The notes under the pieces: generated by a model
What the model was told of the DNA's origin: nothing
The model's database searches: none
What the model saw: only the letters and a program-made list of their open reading frames with translations
Shown: positions 16,687-23,647 of the stretch, piece by piece
Layout: each line of letters begins with the position of its first letter
Position numbering within the stretch: the first letter of the stretch is position 1
Source of the DNA: an uncultured Prevotellaceae bacterium
GTDB taxonomy: Bacteria > Bacteroidota > Bacteroidia > Bacteroidales > Bacteroidaceae
Assembly (NCBI GenBank): GCA_946402905.1
Contig: CAMIYC010000003.1
Location: forward strand, 62,001-126,000
Reading direction: 5' to 3'
DNA: 64,000 bases
Made by a program: the position numbers and the translations under genes

Positions 16687-17928
16687 TTATTTATAGATGA
16701 GCGTGGTCATCGTGTCGGGTGAGAAAAGTTGCTGAGCCACCTGCTGCACTTGCGAGGCCGTCACCTCGTCGACCGACTGGTAGAGGCGGTCTACATCGCG
16801 CTCCCATCCATAGTGCAGGTAGCTCTTGCCGAAGCCCAGGGCGAAACTCTCGCGCGCATCGCAGGAGACACCAATCTGCCCTTTGAGCTGACGTTTGGCC
16901 GCCAGCAGTTGCTGGTCGGTGAGCGGCTGCGCCATCACCCTGTCGAGTTCATGCCTCACCAGACGCAGGCAGCGGTTCACATCCTTGTGGTCGCAGCCGA
17001 AATAGACACACCACGCGCCAGTGTCGCTATAGTTGACCATCGAACTTTCCACCGTATAAACCAGTCCGCGTCGCTCTCTGAGCGATAGGTTGAGCCTGGC
17101 GTTCATGCCCGGTCCGCCCAGGATGTTGTTGAGCAGATAGAGTGCCATGCGCCGGTCGCTGTGTATGCCGTATGCGCGGTTACCCGTCATCACATGCGCC
17201 TGATGGGTGCCCCGGTGCTGCTCATAGACTCCCGCGTGCCCGTTTTCCAAGGAGAGCGGTGTGAGTCTTGAAGCATCGTCGGGCAGACAGGGCGTGGCTT
17301 CCGGAAATCCGGCCGTGGCCTTCTCCAGCAGTCGTATCAGATACTTGAAATCGATGTCTCCATAGGCAAAAAACACCATGTTCTGCGGCTGGTAGAAGCG
17401 GCCGGTCCATGCCAGCGCGTCGGCCGTGGTATACGTCCTCACCCTTCCAGCCTCACCGAGGATATTATGCCCGAGCGGGTGGCCGCTGAAGATGATATTC
17501 TCAAACTCATCGTAAATCAATTCGGCAGGCGAATCATTATAGCTCTCTATCTCGTCGGCGATCACCTCCACCTCTCGGTCGATCTCCGCCTGTGGGTAAG
17601 TGCTATGGAAGACGATATCGCTGAGCAAGTCGACGGCCCTCGGCAGATGGTCGCGCAGGATGGCGGCATAATAGACCGTGTCTTCCTTGTTGGTGAATGC
17701 GTTGAGGTCGCCGCCCACCCTCTCCAGACAGTTGAGGATGTGCCACGAGCGCCGCCGGGCAGTCCCCTTGAAGGTGACATGCTCACAGAAGTGCGCCATG
17801 CCCTCCTCTCCGGGTCTTTCGTCTCTTGCCCCTGCATTGATGCCATATCCACAGTATACGACGGGCGATCGGTCTTGGCGATGTATCACCCTGAGTCCGC
17901 ATGTCAGGGTATGAGTATTATATTGCAT
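16687..17928 (-). CDS. M16 family zinc peptidase (processing-peptidase type)
   Basis: A 413-residue inverzincin metallopeptidase. The inverted zinc motif HFCEH is near residue 60, with the distal Glu expected about 76 residues later in the EIESYNDSPAE region. The second, inactive-type M16 domain follows, containing the RRGLVYTVES stretch typical of these peptidases. There is no signal peptide, so a cytoplasmic role is likely, and the natural substrate is unknown. The start at 17928 is chosen because a TAATTTTGC promoter box at 17951-17959 lies inside any longer reading frame. It is transcribed divergently from the PfkB kinase gene. Confidence 0.92.
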   Translation of the reverse strand: MQYNTHTLTCGLRVIHRQDRSPVVYCGYGINAGARDERPGEEGMAHFCEHVTFKGTARRRSWHILNCLERVGGDLNAFTNKEDTVYYAAILRDHLPRAVDLLSDIVFHSTYPQAEIDREVEVIADEIESYNDSPAELIYDEFENIIFSGHPLGHNILGEAGRVRTYTTADALAWTGRFYQPQNMVFFAYGDIDFKYLIRLLEKATAGFPEATPCLPDDASRLTPLSLENGHAGVYEQHRGTHQAHVMTGNRAYGIHSDRRMALYLLNNILGGPGMNARLNLSLRERRGLVYTVESSMVNYSDTGAWCVYFGCDHKDVNRCLRLVRHELDRVMAQPLTDQQLLAAKRQLKGQIGVSCDARESFALGFGKSYLHYGWERDVDRLYQSVDEVTASQVQQVAQQLFSPDTMTTLIYK

Positions 17929-17950
17929 GTGGTGTTTGGAGTTTAAGTGT

Positions 17951-17959
17951 GCAAAATTA
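17951..17959 (-). promoter_or_regulatory. -7 box (TAATTTTGC) for the M16 peptidase
   Basis: TAnnTTTG match on the minus strand 22 bp upstream of the ATG at 17928. It decides against a start further upstream. Confidence 0.6.
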
Positions 17960-18002
17960 CACATTTTTCCACCAACAGACGTAGAATATGAGATTTTTTG
18001 TG

Positions 18003-18011
18003 TAAGTTTGC
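18003..18011 (+). promoter_or_regulatory. -7 box (TAAGTTTGC) for the PfkB kinase
   Basis: TAnnTTTG match 29 bp upstream of the ATG at 18041. It lies inside the longer open frame that begins at 17927, so that frame cannot be the true N-terminus. Confidence 0.6.
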
Positions 18012-18040
18012 AGTCCAGAAGAAATCAACAGGTAAATCAC

Positions 18041-19006
18041 ATGCGTAAAGTAATAGGAATTGGAGAGACTGTGCTCGACATCATTTTCAGAAACGAGCAG
18101 CCCATCGGCGCCGTCCCCGGTGGCTCGGTGTTCAACGGCATCATTTCCCTCGGGCGCTCCGGGGTGAAATCATCATTCATCAGTGAAGCCGGCAACGACC
18201 GTGTGGGGCAGAACATCAGGAAATTTCTAAAGGACAACCATGTCGACGACCGCGACATCTATGTCTACCCTGAGAGCAAGTCGCCCATCTCCCTGGCTTT
18301 CCTCGACGAGAACAACGACGCCGAGTATCTTTTCTACAAAGACCACAGCCACGACCAGCTCGACTTTGTCTATCCCGAGGTCAACCCCGACGACATCGTG
18401 ATGTTCGGCTCCTATTATGCCGTCAACCCTGTGATTCGCCCCCAGGTGCTCGGTTTCCTCGACCATGCCCGCAGCCATGGTGCCATCCTCTACTATGACG
18501 TCAACTTCCGCCCGTCACACAAGAACGACGTGATGAAGATTACGCCCAACCTGCTGGAAAACCTCGAGTATGCCGACTTTGTGCGCGGCAGTGTCGATGA
18601 CTTCAAGGTGCTTTACAACAAAGAAGACCCCGACCGCATCTACAACGCTGAGATCTCTTTCTACTGCAAGAATTTCATCTGCACCAATGGTGTGAAGAAC
18701 GTAGAGCTGCGCGCCACCCGTGGTGTGAAGAAGAGTTTCCCCATCATTGAGACCAATGTGGTGAGCACCATCGGCGCAGGCGACAACTTCAATGCCGGTT
18801 TTGTATATGGTCTGATGCGCTACGGCATCACCCGCGAGGCTCTCGACCGTGGCATCCCCGCCCGCATCTGGGACAAGATCATCCACTGGGCGCAGATGTT
18901 CTCTGCCAACTGCTGTCAAAGCATCAGCAACTCGGTATCGGTGGAGTTTGGTGCAGAGATGGCCCGCGACGCCATTGGTGAGAAAGATACTTATCTGGAA
19001 TGGTAG
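18041..19006 (+). CDS. PfkB-family carbohydrate kinase
   Basis: A 321-residue sugar kinase of the ribokinase/fructokinase family. It opens with RKVIGIGETVLDIIF and GGSVFNGIISLGRSG, the substrate-binding glycine motif, and carries the catalytic anion-hole motif STIGAGDNFNAGF near residue 245. The distribution of motifs fits a fructokinase-like enzyme, but the sugar is not determinable from sequence. The downstream flavodiiron gene is 128 bp away across repeat modules. Start selection rests on the promoter box and on homology beginning at MRKVIGIGE. Confidence 0.9.
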   Translation: MRKVIGIGETVLDIIFRNEQPIGAVPGGSVFNGIISLGRSGVKSSFISEAGNDRVGQNIRKFLKDNHVDDRDIYVYPESKSPISLAFLDENNDAEYLFYKDHSHDQLDFVYPEVNPDDIVMFGSYYAVNPVIRPQVLGFLDHARSHGAILYYDVNFRPSHKNDVMKITPNLLENLEYADFVRGSVDDFKVLYNKEDPDRIYNAEISFYCKNFICTNGVKNVELRATRGVKKSFPIIETNVVSTIGAGDNFNAGFVYGLMRYGITREALDRGIPARIWDKIIHWAQMFSANCCQSISNSVSVEFGAEMARDAIGEKDTYLEW

Positions 19007-19015
19007 AACCCTCAA

Positions 19016-19046
19016 ACCCCTCCCTATCCCTCCCCTTCGGGGAGGG
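19016..19046. repeat. GC-rich hairpin CCCTCCCC-TTC-GGGGAGGG
   Basis: Perfect 8-bp stem (19028-19035 with 19039-19046) preceded by a CCCCTCCCTAT unit, 9 bp after the PfkB stop codon. Same stem as at 12083 and 14383. It could also serve as a terminator-like structure, but no T-run follows. Confidence 0.85.
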
Positions 19047-19055
19047 AAACGAGAG

Positions 19056-19113
19056 CTCAGAAAACTCAGAATACTCAGATTACTCAGAATACTCAGATTA
19101 CTCAGAATACCTC
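19056..19113. repeat. 9-bp tandem repeat array in the flavodiiron leader
   Basis: Six to seven units CTCAGAATA or CTCAGATTA, ending about 22 bp upstream of the flavodiiron ATG. The reading frame is open through the array and would add a SEYSDYSEYS tail upstream, but homology begins at the ATG at 19135. Confidence 0.88.
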
Positions 19114-19134
19114 AAAACCTTTAAACCTCAAAAT

Positions 19135-20331
19135 ATGATTGAAATTACTAATAAGATTTACTATGTTGGTGTCAACGACCGCAACAAGTCGCTTTTTGAG
19201 GGCCTGTGGCCCCTGCCCAATGGTGTATCCTATAACTCCTACCTTATTGATGACGACAAAGTGTGCCTCATCGACACTGTCGAGGTAGACTTCTTCACAC
19301 AATTTATTGAGAATATCCATGAGGTGATCGGCGACCGCCCCATCGACTATCTCGTGGTCAACCACATGGAGCCCGACCACAGCGGTTCGATTGCGCTCAT
19401 CCGCAAATACTATCCCAACATTCAGGTGGTGGGCAACAAGAAGACTTTCGGCATGCTCAGCGGATTCTATGGTGTGAGCGACAACCAGCTGGAAGTGAAG
19501 AATGGCGACACGCTCGAACTGGGTCATCACACCCTCAGCTTCGTGCTCACCCCGATGGTACACTGGCCTGAGACCATGGTGACCCTCGACAGTAGCGACA
19601 AGGTGCTGTTCTCCGGCGATGCCTTCGGCTGCTTCGGTGCTTTGAACGGCGGCATCATTGACAGTGAGATTTGCTGCGACACCTTCTGGCTGGAGATGGT
19701 ACGCTACTACTCCAACATCGTAGGCAAGTATGGCACCCCTGTCCAGAACGCCCTTAAGAAGCTCGCCGGCGTGCCTCTCGACTATATCTGCAGCACCCAC
19801 GGCCCCGTATGGCATGAGCACATCGAGCGTGTGCTGGGTCTTTACGACAAGATGAGCCGCTATGAGACTGAGGAAGGCATCGTCATCTGTTACGGCACGA
19901 TGTATGGCAACACCGAGCGCATGGCCGAGGTCATCGCCCGCGCCGCCAGTCAGGCCGGCATCAAGAACATCGTGATGTACAACGTCTCCAAGACCCATCA
20001 CTCCTACATCCTGCGCGATGTGTTCCGCTACAAGTCGCTCATCGTCGGTGCCCCCACCTACAACACCAGCCTGTATCATGAGATGGACGTGCTTCTCTCC
20101 GAGATAGCCCACAAAGACATGAAAAACCATCTGCTCTCATGGTTTGGCAGTTACGGCTGGGCCAGCAAGGCTGTAGCCAAGATACAGGAGTGGAATGACA
20201 ACCACCTGCACTTCGAGGCAGTGGGCCAGCCTGTTGAGATGAAGCAAGCCATGAATCCCGAGACTTACGCCCAGTGCGTGGCCCTGGGCCGTGCCGTGGC
20301 AGAAAGACTCATTGCAGAGAGAGCCAACTGA
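19135..20331 (+). CDS. Flavodiiron protein (FprA/A-type flavoprotein)
   Basis: A 398-residue soluble enzyme that reduces O2 to water or NO to N2O, protecting this anaerobe. The N-terminal metallo-beta-lactamase-like domain carries the diiron ligands in HMEPDHSGS, later Asp/His ligands in FSGDAFGCFG and STHGPVWH. The C-terminal flavodoxin domain begins near residue 255 with CYGTMYGNTERMA, the FMN phosphate loop. No rubredoxin domain is fused, so it belongs to the minimal class. The start at 19135 is preferred over upstream frames that only read through the tandem repeat. Confidence 0.94.
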   Translation: MIEITNKIYYVGVNDRNKSLFEGLWPLPNGVSYNSYLIDDDKVCLIDTVEVDFFTQFIENIHEVIGDRPIDYLVVNHMEPDHSGSIALIRKYYPNIQVVGNKKTFGMLSGFYGVSDNQLEVKNGDTLELGHHTLSFVLTPMVHWPETMVTLDSSDKVLFSGDAFGCFGALNGGIIDSEICCDTFWLEMVRYYSNIVGKYGTPVQNALKKLAGVPLDYICSTHGPVWHEHIERVLGLYDKMSRYETEEGIVICYGTMYGNTERMAEVIARAASQAGIKNIVMYNVSKTHHSYILRDVFRYKSLIVGAPTYNTSLYHEMDVLLSEIAHKDMKNHLLSWFGSYGWASKAVAKIQEWNDNHLHFEAVGQPVEMKQAMNPETYAQCVALGRAVAERLIAERAN

Positions 20332-20332
20332 A

Positions 20333-20376
20333 AACTCTGAGTACTCGGAATACTCAGAAACCCTCAATACCCTCAA
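20333..20376. repeat. Short 9-bp repeat array before the acyltransferase gene
   Basis: Three units related to CTCGGAATA and CTCAGAAAC followed by CCTCAATAC-type units, filling the entire 46-bp spacer between the flavodiiron stop and the acyltransferase ATG. Confidence 0.75.
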
Positions 20377-20377
20377 G

Positions 20378-21472
20378 ATGAGACCCACCGACTTACAGTC
20401 TAAAGTCATAGCATTTTTGCGTTTCCCGCTGATTGTGCTGGTATTGTTTGCTCATTGCAACTATACCACCACCAGCGAGGAGTGGGCCTCATTGCCTTTT
20501 GCCAGCGGGTTTATCGACGTCTTCTCCCAGCGTATAGCACCCATTGCCCTGCCTCTTTTCTTCTTCATCTCCGGCTATTTGTTTTTCAAGACCGGCTTGT
20601 TCTCCATCGACATCTGGCTGAAGAAACTCACACGGCGGTTTCAGTCGCTCTTCATGCCCTATGTGCTGTGGAACCTGCTATACCTCATCCTTGTCATCAT
20701 CATCGGGCTGTTTACCAGCGAAGTACCGATCCTGGGCATACCGATCAGCGACATGTCTTGGTCTGACGTTTTCAAATCATTCTGGAACATAGCCCTGATC
20801 GAGAATGGCAGCACCATCACCGCACCTGTCGCCATACAGTTCTGGTTTATACGCGACCTGATGGTGGCCATGGTGTTTGCTCCCGTCATTTTTTTCGCCA
20901 TCAGTCTGTTTATCCGCATCTCCGGCAAGCGTCCGCTGGTGCGCTATCTGCTTTTCCTGGCCATTATCTATGCCTTTGGCTACTGGCCAGAGATTGTCGG
21001 TTTCAACGCCGATTGCTGGCTCTTTTTTGCCTACGGGGCATATTTCGGCATCAAGAAGAAAGAGTTTATCGTAGCCATGCTGCCCTACGCCTTTCCGGCG
21101 CTGATCCTGCTCGTCTTACTGATTATCACCGAGCAATATCTGCCCTGTGAGTTTGTCTATCGTCTGGAGAATGTCACCGGGCTGGTCTTCATCATGTCGC
21201 TCACCACAATGATGGTGCGCTCCGGCACCTGGTATGTCAACATGACCCTTGCCAATGCCAGCTTCTTTATTTTCTCCTATCATTATATGGTGTTAGGGTT
21301 TATCATCATGCTGCTCAGCAGTGGGGTCATCCCTCCGTTCAACGACTATCTCGCACTGTTTATCTACCTCTTCTCCGTGGCATTGGTTGTGGGTCTCGGC
21401 CTGTTTTTATACTGGCTCATGCGCACCCGACTGCCCTTTATCACCTATATCCTCATGGGCGGCCGGCGCTGA
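20378..21472 (+). CDS. Acyltransferase 3 family membrane protein
   Basis: A 364-residue polytopic membrane protein with about ten hydrophobic segments and the N-terminal IAFLRFPLIVLVLFAHCNY, where the His near residue 25 matches the conserved His of acyltransferase 3/OafA-type O-acyltransferases. Such enzymes add acetyl groups to cell-surface glycans or exported metabolites. Second-half segments include GYWPEIVGFNADCWLFFAYGAYFG. The acceptor is unknown. It may be co-transcribed with the flavodiiron gene, 46 bp upstream, but a functional link is not evident. It is convergent with the LOG gene. Confidence 0.82.
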   Translation: MRPTDLQSKVIAFLRFPLIVLVLFAHCNYTTTSEEWASLPFASGFIDVFSQRIAPIALPLFFFISGYLFFKTGLFSIDIWLKKLTRRFQSLFMPYVLWNLLYLILVIIIGLFTSEVPILGIPISDMSWSDVFKSFWNIALIENGSTITAPVAIQFWFIRDLMVAMVFAPVIFFAISLFIRISGKRPLVRYLLFLAIIYAFGYWPEIVGFNADCWLFFAYGAYFGIKKKEFIVAMLPYAFPALILLVLLIITEQYLPCEFVYRLENVTGLVFIMSLTTMMVRSGTWYVNMTLANASFFIFSYHYMVLGFIIMLLSSGVIPPFNDYLALFIYLFSVALVVGLGLFLYWLMRTRLPFITYILMGGRR

Positions 21473-21503
21473 CCCGTAGTGCCTCCATCATGCTTGATGG
21501 TCA

Positions 21504-22037
21504 TCATTCGCAGAGCAGCTCCGTCAGTTGCTCCAGGTTCGTAGCGAAAGTGATCTGCCGGTGGTAGTCACCACGCATGAGGCCTTGTTGCTGCAACCGA
21601 CTGAGCAACGACTCCAGCGGTTTCCAAAAACCTTTCATATCATACATTACCACCCGTTTGTGATGGTAGCCCAGGGTGGCTGAAGCTGCTACGGTGAAGA
21701 CCTCGTCGAGGGTACCTATGCCGCCTGGCAGTGCCACCACGGCATCCGAACGGTCGATCATCAGTTGTTTGCGTTCGGCCAGGTTTTCACAGGGTATAGC
21801 GACATCCACAAATTTTGAGGTATGCCCGCTACTGACCAGCACCTGGGGTATCACTCCCACGACGGTGCCTCCCGCCTCGTGCACGGCTTTTGCCACACAC
21901 TCCATGAGTCCACCGTCGTGTCCACCGTATACCAAGGTGTGCCCCTGCTGCCCCACCCAATGTCCAAACTCTTCGGTCAACCGGAAGAAATCAGGGTCAA
22001 TCGACTGATTGGCCGAACAAAAAACGCATATTTCCAT
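21504..22037 (-). CDS. LOG family protein (TIGR00730)
   Basis: A 177-residue Rossmann-fold protein of the LOG (lysine-decarboxylase-like) family, with nucleoside 5'-monophosphate phosphoribohydrolase activity in characterised members. The signature PGGIGTLDEVF is intact, preceded by the conserved Arg/Lys area near ERKQLMI, and the N-terminal YGGHDGGLMECVA loop matches the family. The bacterial physiological role is unclear. A TACTTTTG box lies at 22057-22064 on the minus strand, 20 bp upstream. It is divergent from aroQ. Confidence 0.92.
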   Translation of the reverse strand: MEICVFCSANQSIDPDFFRLTEEFGHWVGQQGHTLVYGGHDGGLMECVAKAVHEAGGTVVGVIPQVLVSSGHTSKFVDVAIPCENLAERKQLMIDRSDAVVALPGGIGTLDEVFTVAASATLGYHHKRVVMYDMKGFWKPLESLLSRLQQQGLMRGDYHRQITFATNLEQLTELLCE

Positions 22038-22106
22038 AAAAATATCTTTTTGATAACAAAAGTAATGAAAAATGTTGGCTTACTACACATTTCCCAGAAA
22101 AAATCG

Positions 22107-22115
22107 TAAATTTGC
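22107..22115 (+). promoter_or_regulatory. -7 box (TAAATTTGC) for aroQ
   Basis: TAnnTTTG match 72 bp upstream of the aroQ ATG. Transcription started here would give a leader made almost entirely of the 9-bp repeat array. Confidence 0.6.
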
Positions 22116-22123
22116 AGTCGAAG

Positions 22124-22187
22124 AGCTCGGAATACTCAGAATACTCGGAACACTCAGAATACTCAGAACACTCAGAATACTCAGAAT
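22124..22187. repeat. 9-bp tandem repeat array forming the aroQ leader
   Basis: Seven consecutive units alternating CTCGGAATA, CTCAGAATA and CTCGGAACA/CTCAGAACA. The final unit, CTCAGAATA, contributes its last A to the aroQ ATG, so there is no spacer between array and start codon. This is the most regular copy of the family. Confidence 0.92.
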
Positions 22188-22601
22188 ATGCAAATCCACA
22201 TCATCAACGGCCCCAACCTCAATCTTCTTGGCACACGTGAGCCCGGTATATACGGCAGCAGTTCGTTTGAGACCTATCTGCCCAAGTTGCGTGAGCGCTA
22301 CCCCGACATCAAGATAGACTACTACCAGAGCAATATCGAGGGGGAACTCATCAATAAGATGCAGCAAGTGGGTTTCAGCTGCGACGGCATCGTACTCAAC
22401 GCCGGAGCCTACACCCACACCAGCATCGCCCTCCACGACTGTATCCGTTCGCTGAAAGCCCCTGTGATAGAGGTGCATATATCCAATGTACATCAGCGTG
22501 AGGAATTTCGCCATCACTCTATGATCAGCAGTGCCTGCAAGGGCGTGATCTGCGGATTCGGTCTCGACTCCTACCGGCTGGCTATAGAGGCCCTGAGATA
22601 A
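22188..22601 (+). CDS. aroQ: Type II 3-dehydroquinate dehydratase
   Basis: A 137-residue dodecameric-type enzyme that converts 3-dehydroquinate to 3-dehydroshikimate in aromatic amino-acid biosynthesis. Motifs: INGPNLNLLGTREPGIYG at the N-terminus with the catalytic Tyr, NAGAYTHTSIAL, EVHISNVHQREEFRHHS with the catalytic His, and GVICGFGLDSY. Slightly shorter than average but complete. The ATG is fused to the upstream repeat array. It is followed 66 bp later by an O-methyltransferase gene. Confidence 0.96.
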   Translation: MQIHIINGPNLNLLGTREPGIYGSSSFETYLPKLRERYPDIKIDYYQSNIEGELINKMQQVGFSCDGIVLNAGAYTHTSIALHDCIRSLKAPVIEVHISNVHQREEFRHHSMISSACKGVICGFGLDSYRLAIEALR

Positions 22602-22611
22602 ACCAAGACCC

Positions 22612-22666
22612 AGCCCATAAACCCCAGTCAGCCCATAAACCCCATAACCCCCAGCCAGCCCAGAAC
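22612..22666. repeat. AGCCCATAA/CCCCAG repeats before the O-methyltransferase gene
   Basis: Alternating CAGCCCATAAACCCCAG-like units fill the spacer between aroQ and the TTG start of the next gene. The AGCCCAT unit is shared with the leaders of the thioesterase and lepB genes. Confidence 0.8.
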
Positions 22667-22667
22667 C

Positions 22668-23318
22668 TTGAACCTCGACGACTACATACTGAGCCATATC
22701 GATCCGGAAGGCGACTACCTGCACCGGCTCTATCGCGCCACCAACATCCATCTGCTGCGTGGGCGGATGGCCAGCGGCCATCTGCAAGGACGCCTGCTGA
22801 AGATGCTGGTCCAGATGATCCGCCCCCGCAATATCCTCGAAGTGGGCACGTTCAGCGGCTATAGTGCCATCTGCATGGCCGAGGGTCTGGAGCCTGGCGG
22901 CAAAGTCTACACCTTCGAGATCAACGACGAACAGGAAGACTTCACCCGTCCGTGGATAGAAGGCTCGGCGGTAGCCGACCGCATCGAGTTCATCATTGGC
23001 GATGCTGTCGTGGAGGCACCACGTCTGGGCATCACGTTCGACATGGCCTTCATCGATGGTGACAAGCGCACCTACCTGCCCGCCTACGAGATGGCACTGA
23101 ACGTAGTGCGCCCCGGTGGCTTCATCCTGGCCGACAACACGTTATGGGACGGCCATGTGGTAGACCATGCCTATGACCGCGACCCACAGACACAGGGCAT
23201 TGAGTCATTTAATGACTATGTGGCCCGCGACTCCCGTGTAGAGAAAGTCATCCTCCCCCTCCGCGACGGCCTTACACTGATAAGGATTAGGAACCTCCCC
23301 CACAGCCCCTCCAAATAG
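22668..23318 (+). CDS. O-methyltransferase, family 3 (CCoAOMT-like)
   Basis: A 216-residue S-adenosylmethionine-dependent O-methyltransferase resembling caffeoyl-CoA and catechol methyltransferases and bacterial homologues. The AdoMet-binding motif is ILEVGTFSGYSAICMAE, followed by the acidic FEINDEQ loop and the metal/substrate region AFIDGDKRTYLPAYE and ILADNTLWDGHV. No ATG is available; the TTG at 22668 gives a normal N-terminus (NLDDYILSHIDPEGDYL). The last residues (NLPHSPSK) are encoded by the GC-rich repeat that follows, so the natural end has probably been altered. The methyl acceptor is unknown. Confidence 0.88.
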   Translation: MNLDDYILSHIDPEGDYLHRLYRATNIHLLRGRMASGHLQGRLLKMLVQMIRPRNILEVGTFSGYSAICMAEGLEPGGKVYTFEINDEQEDFTRPWIEGSAVADRIEFIIGDAVVEAPRLGITFDMAFIDGDKRTYLPAYEMALNVVRPGGFILADNTLWDGHVVDHAYDRDPQTQGIESFNDYVARDSRVEKVILPLRDGLTLIRIRNLPHSPSK

Positions 23319-23381
23319 GAACCTCCCCCAGCCCCTCCAAATAGGAACCTCCCCCAGCCCCTCCAAAGGAGGGGAGGCTGG
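23291..23381. repeat. Triple GC-rich repeat ending in a CCCCTCC/GGAGGGG hairpin
   Basis: Three near-identical units of about 30 bp (AACCTCCCCCAGCCCCTCC then AAATAGG), the last closed by CCCCTCC-AAA-GGAGGGG (23358-23374) and flanked by CCAG/CTGG. The first unit contains the O-methyltransferase stop codon. Same family and orientation as the insert in the WbqC gene. Confidence 0.9.
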
Positions 23382-23647
23382 ATATATCCATCATTGTTTG
23401 AGAGACTAGATTGAGTAGAGAGACTTGAGAGACTTGAGAGCCCATAAAAATCACCTTTATCTATCCGCTTATCACCGAATGACTGGCAGAGAAAAATATG
23501 ACATGAAATTTGCGTATTTTCCCTATTTTCAGTATCTTTGCACCCTCAAACGAATAGTATTAGCTTTTTATAGACGCATTTCCATTTTACATGATGACCG
23601 TTGTTGAGTGACAGATGCGATTTTATCCACATTAAAAACTTTAAAAT
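23319..23647. other. Spacer between O-methyltransferase and helicase genes
   Basis: No gene is supported here. It holds the rest of the GC-rich repeat, GAGAGACTTGA-like short repeats near 23400-23440, and a strong promoter: TTTG at 23509-23512, 20 bp, then TATCTTTGC at 23533-23541. The predicted helicase leader is about 100 nt. A 60-codon open frame at 23425-23607 overlaps the promoter and is not credible. Confidence 0.7.
23509..23541 (+). promoter_or_regulatory. Promoter TTTG-N20-TATCTTTGC for the DEAD-box helicase
   Basis: Both Bacteroidetes promoter elements are present at the spacing seen at other good promoters in this window (40.28 kb, 32.32 kb, 57.9 kb). Confidence 0.75.

Noticed and set aside
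19028..19046. Intrinsic terminator after the PfkB gene
   Set aside because: The hairpin is strong but lacks a T-run, and the same stem occurs in leader positions elsewhere, so it is classed as a repeat.
19000..19134. N-terminal extension of the flavodiiron protein through the repeat
   Set aside because: Homology to the family starts at the ATG at 19135; the extension only reads the 9-bp repeats and overlaps the PfkB stop.
19102..20130. 342-codon open frame antisense to the flavodiiron gene
   Set aside because: It mirrors the gene that carries the clear diiron and flavodoxin motifs.
4426..22187. Tandem arrays resembling a CRISPR
   Set aside because: Units are only 9 bp with no unique spacers between them, and there are no cas genes in the window.
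23425..23607. 60-codon open frame before the helicase
   Set aside because: It contains the helicase promoter and has no conserved-looking content or plausible start context.
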